NCBI RefSeq assembly: GCF_014306095.1
Contig: NZ_JACRWC010000059.1
Coordinates: 1 to 14,932 of the forward strand
Source: Lentihominibacter faecis
GTDB taxonomy: Bacteria > Bacillota > Clostridia > Peptostreptococcales > Anaerovoracaceae
DNA length: 14,932 bases
Direction: 5' to 3'
Part shown: piece after piece, positions 1 to 8,800 of the stretch
How positions within the stretch are numbered: position 1 is the stretch's first letter
Layout: each line of letters opens with the position of its first letter
Notes under the pieces: generated by a model
The model's database searches: none
The model's input: the letters and a program-made list of their open reading frames with translations, nothing else
Told to the model about the DNA's origin: nothing
Position numbers and translations under genes: made by a program

Positions 1-23
1 TCGGAGATGTGTATAAGAGACAG
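1..23 (+). other. Nextera read-2 adapter remnant (artefact)
   Basis: The first 23 bases match the 3' end of the Illumina Nextera (Tn5) read-2 adapter: a TCGG tail followed by the 19-base mosaic end AGATGTGTATAAGAGACAG at 5-23. Genome sequence starts at base 24. The adapter interrupts the reading frame of the dehydratase gene, so this is an untrimmed contig end and not a transposon end in the organism. Confidence 0.97.
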
Positions 24-1850
24 CTCCTGTGGGTGATACGTATCACAAACTTTTTCAATTTCAGATTTTATTGTATCACCATTATTATATGCTACCTGAA
101 TCAGATGATTTAACTCCTCCAGGAACTTTTCACCATCTAAATCAATTGGCTTACCAATAAATATCAAATCATTTGTTGTACTTTGCAGCCCTTCTTCGGC
201 CATAAGAAGTTCTTCATAAAGTTTCTCTCCTGGTCGCAGACCTACTATTTCGATTTTAATATCCTGACCCGGCACGTATCCTTTCATCTTGATCAGATTT
301 ACAGCCAGATCGTAAATCTTCACAGGCTGACCCATGTCTAGTACAAATATTTCTCCGCCTCTCGCCATCAGTCCTGCTTTCAGCACAAGAGAAACAGCCT
401 CTGGTATTGTCATAAAAAATCTAGTGATTTCCTTGTGAGTCAAAGTCACCGGTCCTCCGGATTCGATTTGTTTTAAAAACAGAGGAATCACTGATCCGTT
501 GCTGCCCAACACGTTGCCAAAACGCACCGCCACAAATTCTGTCTTTGATTGCCGGTTATATGTCTGTACAATCATTTCACAAATTCGTTTCGTTGCTCCC
601 ATAACATTAGTCGGGCGTACGGCCTTATCAGTCGAAATCAGTACAAAACGACACACATTATATTTGTCGGCGAGTTTCGCCATATTTAATGTGCCCATAC
701 AGTTATTCTTGACTGCTTCATTAGGAGAGTATTCCATTAACGGCACATGTTTATGTGCTGCTGCATGATATATAATATCCGGTTTATACATCGAAAAAAT
801 ATTTTCCATTCGATCATAGTCTCGAACTGATGCAATCAATACTTCTACATCTGCATCTGGATAGAACCTTTTCAATTCCATCTGTAGCTCATAAGCACCA
901 TTCTCATAAATATCAATAACTAAAAGCTTTCCCGGATTATTTGCGATGATCTGTCTGCAAAGCTCTGATCCGATAGTTCCTCCGCCACCGGTCACCATTA
1001 TGGTCTTTCCTGACACAAAATTTGTCAGTTCCGGGTTTTCAATAACAACAGCATCCCTTCCCAGCAAGTCCTCGTAATTCACTTCTCTCACCGTCTGGCT
1101 CAAAGAAGACGTCAAACTAGAAGTGATTGCCGGTAATCGCTTTAACCTCGCATCTGTCTCCTGACAAATAGTCAAAATTTCACGAATCGTAACCGGTGAG
1201 GCAGATGGAATTGCTATAATGATTTCATCAATATGGTATTTTTTCGCCATGTATGGAATATCATTGCGGTTTCCGACAATAGGAATACTATTAATATACT
1301 TTCCTTTTTTTGCCGGATTATCATCAATAATACAAATCACTTTCGAATCCCCACGGCCGAATTGTAATTCTTTAATTAAAATCGATGCAGCAGAACCCGC
1401 TCCAATAATCATAACATTACGTGAATTTTCTATTTTACGATACTTCTGTCTGATTTGTTTCCAAACGCGAAGTGACACACGAGATCCCGCAAGCAGAACA
1501 AATAAGAAAATCCAGTTAAACACATAAAAACTCCTAGGCATGTCCACACTGGTAAAAATCTGATAGCCTACATATATAGCCTCAATAACAAACGACGCTT
1601 TTAACACCGAAATCAGTTCATCTATACCAGCATACGTCCATACACGATTATACAGTCGAAAAACAGCCAGAACAGCGATCGTAATCACCATATATGCCGG
1701 GAGGCACTTGAGTGCTGATGCTAAATAATAATGATCCATTGTAAAAATACCGAATCGCAACACCAATGGTATTAGTGAGCTAAATGCTACAATGATCATA
1801 TCAATTACAACTAAAATAGCTATCCTTATATATTTTAAATTCATTTTCAT
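24..1850 (-). CDS. Membrane-bound nucleotide-sugar 4,6-dehydratase, CapD/WbpM/PglF family (3' end missing)
   Basis: The visible 609 codons encode a polysaccharide-biosynthesis SDR enzyme. This family dehydrates UDP-N-acetylhexosamines at C4/C6 at the cytoplasmic membrane, giving 4-keto-6-deoxy sugars for capsules, wall glycans or glycoproteins. About four hydrophobic segments lie in residues 7-125. A first Rossmann-type domain has IIGAGSAAS near residue 147. The catalytic SDR domain has TGGGGTIGSEL near 286, HAAAHKHVP near 360, STDKA near 404 and MGATKR near 416. The usual YxxxK tyrosine is replaced by Met, the S-M-K triad known for WbpM/PglF-type dehydratases. The start at 1850 follows a weak GGATAG; an in-frame ATG at 1844 is an alternative. 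The frame is open into the adapter at 24, and DTYHPQE resembles the family's C-terminus, so probably few residues are missing. It has its own promoter and is separated from the upstream gene by a terminator. The exact product sugar cannot be read from sequence. Confidence 0.93.
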
Positions 1851-1892
1851 TTTTCTATCCAATTAACACAAGAATAATTTACATACTCAATT

Positions 1893-1921
1893 ATTGTACC
1901 ATACCAAAGCCATATTTTCAA
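1893..1921 (-). promoter_or_regulatory. Sigma-A promoter of the dehydratase gene
   Basis: Read on the minus strand, a -35 box TTGAAA (1921-1916) and a -10 box TACAAT (1898-1893) are separated by exactly 17 bases, close to the sigma-A consensus. The predicted transcription start is near 1886, giving a leader of about 36 bases before the ATG at 1850. The promoter lies downstream of the terminator of the preceding gene, so the dehydratase begins a separate transcription unit. Confidence 0.8.
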
Positions 1922-1983
1922 TGCCACATCAAATCGATTTCCCTATCAAATCATTTAAATTAAATATGTTTACAGATAAGCTT

Positions 1984-2021
1984 AAAAAAACTGAAGATCC
2001 AGCTTTTGGATCTTCAGTTTT
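1984..2021 (-). terminator. Rho-independent terminator of the beta-helix/CWB2 gene
   Basis: A perfect 14-bp inverted repeat (1987-2000 paired with 2008-2021) with a 7-base loop is followed on the minus strand by an unbroken run of T (1990-1984). It lies about 30 bases after the stop codon of the CWB2 gene ending at 2053. It is one of the clearest regulatory structures in the window and isolates the wall-protein gene from the dehydratase gene. Confidence 0.93.
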
Positions 2022-2052
2022 CATTTACTATAATTGGATTAAATCAAATTGT

Positions 2053-4305
2053 TTACTGAATAATTTTCGCAACAGAAGTATTTGAAATCAACTTTTCGCC
2101 ACCAAGGACTACAGCCTTTTGAACGCCAGCTGTCTTTGCATAATCTGCCGCATCTTGAACACCAGATTCATCTACCAGAAGCAGTGGAGAATCGAGCGAC
2201 ATTGCCAGCGGTCCTCCCGCAAGTCCATCTGGGAAGTTCATGGCATAAGCCAGTACTACAGTGTCGTTCTTGTCCGAGAAAAACTTCTGTGCCACAGCTA
2301 CAGACGTTTTATATCGATTATCCCCTGCAATACGTTCTACTTTACCATCCTGGTCATACTCTTTCATCGCTGTCGCAATTTTACTCTTTACAACATCACT
2401 TCCACCGATCAGATATACATCCTTTACGTCAGCTTTCTTCAGATACTTAGTCTGATTATCAAGTAAGCCACTGTTATCTACCAGTAAAATCGGTTCCCCT
2501 ACAGCTGACGCAGACAGGCTGTCTGCAAATCCTTCTCCAGTGCAAACCAGCAGATCCTGCTTTGCTGCATTCGCCTCTTCCAGGATTTTTAAATTTGTTT
2601 CATACCTAGTGTTACCTGCCAAACGAACAACTTTATTGTTTTCAAGGCTCTTTTCAAAACGCTGTGTTATTGCGTTTTTCCCACCCAGCAGATATACAGT
2701 TCCCTTATCCGTCAGGTTGGCGTCGATATATTCACAAATCGTGTTCTCGCTTGCAATACTGCGATCCACAAGAATCAGAGGAGCTTTCTTTACTTTTGCC
2801 AAATAACTTCCAGCCAGTGCATCGGGATAATTATTCCCATCTGCTATGATAATGTTATTAAACTTATCCACACCAAGGCTTCTCTTCAGTGCATCAGCGG
2901 TTTCCAAAGCAGTGTCGTAACGCGTAGCACCTGCATATCTTACAACTGTAGTATCCCCGAATATATCTCGATCCGCAGTTGTGATCGTATCGTTTTGCTT
3001 TACTGCCTCATCGTTCACAGTAACAGTACCGCCACTATTTGTAACCTTCACTCCGCCAGTCGTGATTTTCAAATTTACAGAACCTTTCAGCACATCAATC
3101 GCATCATTAGCCTTTGCATCTTTCACGATTGCCTGAATCTCCTTTTCAGTTCCGACATAATAATTCTCATTTTGCCCACTGGTAAATTTAATTGCAACTT
3201 TTCCATCTGCTACATACTTTACAGGACTGGTGCTAAAAGTTCCTCCAGAAATAGAACTTTCTGCTTTTCCTGTATATTCTGCATTTCCATAACCAGTTTT
3301 AGGATTATCTACACCGATATCCGAAAGACTCAATATCTGATATGCATCTCTACTCTTCGCATTTGTTTTCACAACAGTATTACCAGAAATAGATGTGTTC
3401 ATCTTCTGTGCGGTTTTACCGATATCATAAATTGCAATACCGCTGCCCTTTCCGTTTTCACAGTTGAATGTTCCGCCGGTGATCTGCAGTTCTAAATCAT
3501 TGCCACTAGCAGACGTATATGTTCCACCAAACACATAAAGAGCATCCGGAAGCCATGCGTTTCCACTGTAAGCATAATAATCCTTTGGATCATCCAGATT
3601 GTCTGTAGCTGCATTGATCGTTCCGCCAGAAATCACAACATGTCCCATCCTCAGCGAAATACCGCCATTCAAAGTTCCTCCGGTGATTTTCAAACTGATC
3701 TGCCCCGGCATATAAATAGCAGGACCTTGTTTAGCAGTTAAAACACCTCCATTTACCTCAAAATTCATATCTCCAGTAGTATTATTGCCTGTTAATGCTG
3801 CATCCTGTGCGTCAACAGTACCGCCATTAATCACAATAGTACCACCATCTCTCGCATAAAATGCATAACCAGTTCTAAAAGAACCAATTACCATAACGGA
3901 ACCCTTGTCTAATGTTATCTTCGCGTCAGTGCCTTTAGAAATAATGCTGGCACTGTCATTATTGTTCTGTGTTTTATCCTGCTGTAGAATGATTTTACCA
4001 CCATTCGTATCAGTGATATTCAACTGCCCTTCTGCCTGCAGGTTTGCATTTGCAAGCAAGGTCTGGCCTGCAAGATTCAACGTAATATTCTTCTGAATGA
4101 TCACGTTTTCATCAATACTGGTTGAAGCCAACAGCGTAACAGTATCACCATCTTGAGCTGCTGCAACAGCTGCATCCAATGTTGCATATTCAGTATCCCC
4201 TGTCTTAGCAACATTTCTCGCTGCACTTGCCGTCATCGGCACCGCCATCACGAATACCATGATGAGGGAGACGAGACTGCAAAGAATCAGTCTTCTCTTT
4301 TTCAT
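2053..4305 (-). CDS. Secreted beta-helix surface protein with triple CWB2 anchor
   Basis: This encodes a 750-aa exported wall protein. The ATG at 4305 is chosen because AGAGGTGG lies 5-6 bases upstream and a classic signal peptide follows (MKKRR, hydrophobic core, cleavage after about residue 29 in ASA-AR). An in-frame ATG at 4326 would add seven residues but lacks a good ribosome binding site. After YATLDAAVAAAQDGDTVTLL (about residues 40-59), roughly residues 60-360 carry repeated I/V-x-GGT steps (INGGTVD, ITGGTLN, ISGGTIN, ITGGTFN, ISGGTFS), as in right-handed parallel beta-helix surface proteins. Residues about 455-750 are three CWB2 repeats with RYAGATRY, RLAGNTRY and RIAGDNRY openings and PLIL, PILL and PLLL motifs. 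CWB2 is known to bind wall anionic polymers non-covalently. No catalytic residues or LPXTG signal are recognised. An adhesive or structural role is likely but unproven. It has its own promoter and terminator. Confidence 0.93.
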   Translation of the reverse strand: MKKRRLILCSLVSLIMVFVMAVPMTASAARNVAKTGDTEYATLDAAVAAAQDGDTVTLLASTSIDENVIIQKNITLNLAGQTLLANANLQAEGQLNITDTNGGKIILQQDKTQNNNDSASIISKGTDAKITLDKGSVMVIGSFRTGYAFYARDGGTIVINGGTVDAQDAALTGNNTTGDMNFEVNGGVLTAKQGPAIYMPGQISLKITGGTLNGGISLRMGHVVISGGTINAATDNLDDPKDYYAYSGNAWLPDALYVFGGTYTSASGNDLELQITGGTFNCENGKGSGIAIYDIGKTAQKMNTSISGNTVVKTNAKSRDAYQILSLSDIGVDNPKTGYGNAEYTGKAESSISGGTFSTSPVKYVADGKVAIKFTSGQNENYYVGTEKEIQAIVKDAKANDAIDVLKGSVNLKITTGGVKVTNSGGTVTVNDEAVKQNDTITTADRDIFGDTTVVRYAGATRYDTALETADALKRSLGVDKFNNIIIADGNNYPDALAGSYLAKVKKAPLILVDRSIASENTICEYIDANLTDKGTVYLLGGKNAITQRFEKSLENNKVVRLAGNTRYETNLKILEEANAAKQDLLVCTGEGFADSLSASAVGEPILLVDNSGLLDNQTKYLKKADVKDVYLIGGSDVVKSKIATAMKEYDQDGKVERIAGDNRYKTSVAVAQKFFSDKNDTVVLAYAMNFPDGLAGGPLAMSLDSPLLLVDESGVQDAADYAKTAGVQKAVVLGGEKLISNTSVAKIIQ

Positions 4306-4310
4306 GTATC

Positions 4311-4317
4311 CACCTCT
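4311..4317 (-). promoter_or_regulatory. Ribosome binding site deciding the 4305 start
   Basis: On the minus strand AGAGGTG lies five to six bases before the ATG at 4305. This strong Shine-Dalgarno match decides the start in favour of the Met that immediately precedes the KKRR signal-peptide n-region, over the upstream in-frame ATG at 4326. Confidence 0.8.
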
Positions 4318-4354
4318 TACTTTCACTTTAAACGAACGATTTGATTGATACTTT

Positions 4355-4383
4355 ATTCTATCATACCGTTTTCATGAATACAA
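4355..4383 (-). promoter_or_regulatory. Sigma-A promoter of the beta-helix/CWB2 gene
   Basis: On the minus strand TTGTAT (4383-4378) and TAGAAT (4360-4355) are separated by 17 bases, and a TG one base before the -10 box makes it an extended -10 promoter. The predicted transcription start is near 4348, giving a leader of about 40 bases. It lies in the short gap after the stop codon at 4419. No terminator for the upstream remnant is visible in this gap. Confidence 0.8.
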
Positions 4384-4418
4384 TATCTATTTATTGAAAA
4401 TTCCATCATCTAAGTAAT

Positions 4419-5792
4419 TCATTTTACTATCATATTTGCTGTCTTATCTGCAATGACGTCAGTTCCGCCAAGCACTGCCAGCTTTTTGATTCCAGCTTTC
4501 TGGGCATATGTTTTTGCATCAGCATATGCAGTGTCTTCCACCAGCAGCAAAGGTGATTCCAGTGAGATCGCCAGAGGTCCACCTGCAAGTCCATCCGGGA
4601 ACTTCATCCCATATGCCAGCACAGCTGTATCACATTTGTCCGGGAAAAATTTCTTTGCTACCGCAATCGAGGTCTTATATCGATTATCTCCCGCGATACG
4701 AGTCACCTGATCACCCTGATCATATTTCTGCAGTTCTCTGCCAACTTTCTTACTAACCACATCTGCTCCGCCAATCAAGTAGACATCATCTACGGCAACC
4801 TTATCCAAATAGGTTTTCTGCTGTTTCGTCAAACCGCGGTTATCAACCAAAAGAATCGGTTTCCCTACTGCAGAAGCCGATAGACTATCTGCAAAACCTT
4901 CGCCCGTACAAGCCAGAAAGTCTTCATCTGATACACCAGACTCCTCTAAGATCTCCAGGTTTGTTTCATAACGAGTTTCTCCGGCCAGTCTCTTTACGTT
5001 TATGCTTTTAAGACTTCTTTCAAAACGCGAGGTAACAACATCCGTTCCACCTAATATGTAAACAGTCCCATCTTCATTCAAATTTTCTTTAATATACTCT
5101 CGGATCTGTTTTTCACTAACGCCACTCTGATCCACAAGAATCAGCGGAGCTTTTTTCACTTTTGCCAAATAGCTCCCGGCTAATGCGTCCGGGTAATTAT
5201 TTCCATCTGCTACGATAATATAGTTAAATGCATCAATACCCATGCTTTGTTTCAACGCATCTGCTGTTTCCAAGGCCGTCTCATAACGTGTATCGCCAGC
5301 CATGCGAACAATATTACTGTCGACAAACAAGTCTTTTTCGGCCTCACCAGGTTTGTAAATGCGGAACGTTTTAGTTACTGATCCAGTATAATCGCCCATT
5401 CCTACGATAATCAAAGTCGCCGTCCCCGGCTGGATATTATCTTTATAAACAACGGTGTAGTCTGTATTCTCTACCAGCTTTTTACCACCATCCGTTAAAA
5501 TCAACTCTGGTTTTAACGGAGATCCAGTATATACCTGACTCTTGATTCCAGAAATTTTAACCTTTGAAATATCCTTAAACTGTTTTGCATCCTTTTGCCA
5601 TACTGTTATTTTATACTTTTGGGTATGCTTCTGATTCGCAGAAGTAACAGTAAATTCAACAGAATCACTTACCTTATTGTATTTACCTGGCCGCTTATAA
5701 ACATCCGCCTCCCAGTCAATATAGTCATATCCTGTCAAATCAATTGATAGCAAAAGCGGAAAAGCCCTGCTAAAGCTTTCCCGCCATATCAT
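4419..5792 (-). pseudogene. 5'-truncated CWB2 wall-protein gene
   Basis: A 457-codon open frame encodes the C-terminal part of a wall protein. Residues about 38-66 resemble the end of a cadherin-like beta-sandwich (FTVTSANQKHTQKYKITV). Residues 73-146 are an Ig-like module of the YTGSPLKPEL...DYTV...GDYTGSVTKTF type. Residues 161-457 are three CWB2 repeats with RMAGDTRY, RLAGETRY and RIAGDNRY openings and PLIL, PILL and PLLL motifs. There is no signal peptide, and no promoter or Shine-Dalgarno before the apparent ATG at 5792. The first 10-12 codons read through the hairpin terminator of the neighbouring CHAP gene, so that start is probably spurious. The stop of the CHAP gene is only 18 bases upstream. 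I infer that the 5' part was lost by deletion next to the terminator. The remaining frame is intact and closely matches the neighbouring CWB2 regions, so the loss looks recent. An unusual cytoplasmic product or an assembly join cannot be excluded. Confidence 0.65.
5752..5784 (-). terminator. Probable rho-independent terminator of the CHAP/CWB2 gene
   Basis: On the minus strand GCGGGAAAGC (5784-5775) pairs with GCTTTTCCGC (5765-5756) through ten base pairs including one G-T wobble, with a nine-base loop and TTTT at 5755-5752. It starts 27 bases after the stop codon at 5811. The T tract is short, so termination may be partial. The hairpin overlaps the first codons of the truncated downstream reading frame. 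Confidence 0.75.
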
Positions 5793-5810
5793 TAAATTTT
5801 CAGCTTGCGT

Positions 5811-8800
5811 TTACTGCAAAATGCTCTCTGCTGTCGCATCTGAGATCACGTCTGTGCCTCCCAGTACAGCCAGCTTGCTGATGCCCACAGAGCTTCCATA
5901 GGCCTTCGCATCTGCGTATGCAGTATCTTCTACCAGCAGAAGCGGTGATCCCATCGAGATCGCCAGCGGTCCTCCCGCCAGTCCATCCGGGAATTTCATG
6001 CCGTATGCCAGCACTGCCGAATCACATTTCTTCGGGAAGAAGGCTTTCGCCACTTCCACAGAAGTCTTGTAACGGTTATCTCCCGCGATCCGCTCCGTCT
6101 TACCGTCCTTATCATAAGCCTTGAGCTCTCTTCCTACTTTATTGCTTACCACATCAGCTCCGCCGATGAGATAGACATCCTGTACGTCTGCCTTGTCCAG
6201 ATAAGCTTTCTGCTCCGCTATCAGACCGCGATTATCCACCAGAAGGATCGGTTTTCCGACTGCTGATGCTGAGAGGCTGTCTGCAAAGCCTTCTCCTGTA
6301 CATGCCAGCAGATCCTCCCCGGACGCCTTTGCTTCGTTCAGGATCTCAAGATTCGTCTCATACCGCGTCGTACCAGCCAGTCTTTCGACGTCGATACCCT
6401 TCAGACTCTTTTCAAAGCGTACTGTCACGACATCGCTTCCGCCCAGCAGATAAACAGTTCCCTTATTGGACAGGTTCTTTTCGATATATTCACCTACCAT
6501 ATCTTCGCTTGCCACGCTGCGATCCACAAGGATCAGCGGTGCCTTCTTCACCTTCGCCAGGAAGCTTCCTGCCAGTGCATCCGGATAGTTGTTTCCATCT
6601 GCTACGATGATATAATCGAATTTATCGACCTTCAGGCTCTTCTTTAATGCATCCGCAGTCTTCAATGCAGTCTCATAACGGGACGTTCCTGCATAACGGC
6701 TGAAGTCTGCATCCGGCTTTTCTCCGCCCTGCAATTCCTCCAGCTTCTTCTCAGCTTCTTCTGCCCGCTTTTCTGCTTCTTCTTTCGCTTTAGTCATATC
6801 TGCAAGTTTCTGCTCTGTATCAGCCACCTCCTTCTTCGCATCGCTCAGTTCCTTTTCTGCCTTTGCCAGATCTGCATTAGCTGCATCAAGCTTTGCCTGT
6901 GCTTCTGCTTTATCTGCATTTGCAGACGCCAGTTCCTTTTCTGCTGCATCTTTTGCCTTTCTGGCATTCTCTGCTGCTGTCTCAGCCTCGTTCTGCTTCT
7001 TCTTCGCCTCTGTCACATCTTTTTCCAAAGCAGCCTTTTCGTTTTTCAAAGAACTGATCTGTGCATTGGCTTCATCCAGCGCTTTCTGCAATTCCTCTAT
7101 CTGGGTCTTTGCAGATTTTTCGATGGTGAACCCCACATCTCTGCTTCCTCTGAAGTTTCCTTTGCCACTTACAGCCGCTTTCGCTGTACCTGCTTCTGTA
7201 TTATTGGAATAGCTGACAGTGTAGTCTTTATCTTTTTCAAGAGTTTTCCCTCCGAAAGTCAGTGTTACTTCCGGTTCAACGGCCTTGCCTGTATATTCCT
7301 GTGCATCGATGGCTTTCACATCAGCATCCGAGATACTTGCCGGTGTGATCGTGAAGTCCTTTTCTACCGTTCCCTCATATCCACCGGTTCCTCTGATGAC
7401 AGCTTTACCCGTTCCGGCATTCACGTTGTTTTCATAACTTACCGTGTAGTCTTCATTCTCTTTCAGACCTTCGATATTGACTGCCGGCTCGATCGCCTTG
7501 CCCTCATAGGTATAGCTTGTTCTTGCCAGCTTGACATCCAGCGTGTTCAGATCGATGCTTGCCTGAGACGTTACTCTGGCAGAAAGTCCAGGAAGCTCTG
7601 TCTCATAGAAATCCTTATCCAGTGTATTCTCCGGCATATAGTATACCGAGATCGGATAGATCCCTTCTTCCGCATTATCTTCTACATGCAGTGTCAGTTT
7701 AAACAGATTACCCGCAGCGGTATTTTCCACAGTCGACACTCCGGTGATCCGAATTCCAGATTCATTGCCTGAAACGAACGTGGTTCCGTTTTCGAACGCC
7801 GGGCCTTTTGTACATACTGGATCATCATATACATCACGATCTGCATAGAAGATTTCCGAATTATAATCTACCAGGAAATCACATCCGGTCAATCCCGGAT
7901 TTTCACTTAAGTTTGCCTCTACCGTAACATCATTTCCAGACTTTGCTTTAATATCATAGCTTCCAACTTCTTTCCATCCATCATCCTTATCTACTTCATC
8001 AATATTTTCAGATTTCGGATCATAGTAAACGATCAACGGAGCACTTTCATTCTTACCATCCACAGAAGCAACCGCAATCACCTGTGTATCTTCTGCAAAG
8101 GATACCGGCTCACTGTACGATTTCAGGCTGCCCTGATAATCGCCCTCATCCGTTGTTTTATATTCCGTAATAGAATCAGCTTCCGGTACCGTACCATCTG
8201 TTGTGTAATAAATCTTTGCACCAGTCTCTTCAGTGCTCAGTTCCAGTTTGACTTCATCCGTCGATTCGTCTACATAAGTTCTGGCCTCCGGTTTCTGTGC
8301 AGCCTCTTCAAAAGTCATGATCGGATAAACATCCACATCACGTTCCACACTCCACCAGTCATCACTCGTGCTCCATCCTGCAAAGGTCCCGCTACCCTCC
8401 GGTGCTTCGTATGCCGGAGGCTCCGCAGCCTCTCCATATTTCACCTTCTGCGTGTCGATCACCTTGCCGTCCACTCCATGGAATGTTACGGTATATTCGA
8501 TCGGCTTGAACTGTGCCGTGATCACCATGTTTCCGCTCACTTTGACCTTAGTATCCTTCTCCGGATCCAACACAGTCCCATCTTCCAGCTTCCATCCCGT
8601 AAAGGTATATCCTTCCGTGTCTTTGATCGCCCCCGGAAGTTCGATCGTCGTTCCTGTCTTCGCACTGATGATATCCAGGTTCTGATTGATCCAGTCCACA
8701 AATACTACAGAGTTCAGGATCGGTACATACTGTGCCGTCACTACCCCGTCTTCCCGGATGTCCGTCGTTCTTCCCGTCCAGCCTCCGAAGTAATATCCCT

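Noticed and set aside
2995..3495. A 166-codon plus-strand open frame opposite the beta-helix protein.
   Set aside because: The Cys- and Ile-rich translation shows no domain and mirrors the GGT-repeat coding sequence on the other strand.
5685..5709. A minus-strand stretch translated EADVYKRPG resembles the peptide that Nextera adapters encode (DVYKRQ), right beside the suspicious 5' junction of the truncated gene.
   Set aside because: GATGTTTATAAGCGG differs from the mosaic end at several bases and the match is broken by a length difference. A real adapter insert would be essentially exact, as at bases 1-23. Read mapping across this position would settle it.
6727..7112. Repetitive Ala/Glu/Lys coding sequence that could be mistaken for a DNA tandem-repeat array.
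   Set aside because: The DNA units are not regular in length. It is better explained as a heptad coiled coil (TQIEELQKAL to KKLEELQ) within the CHAP protein.
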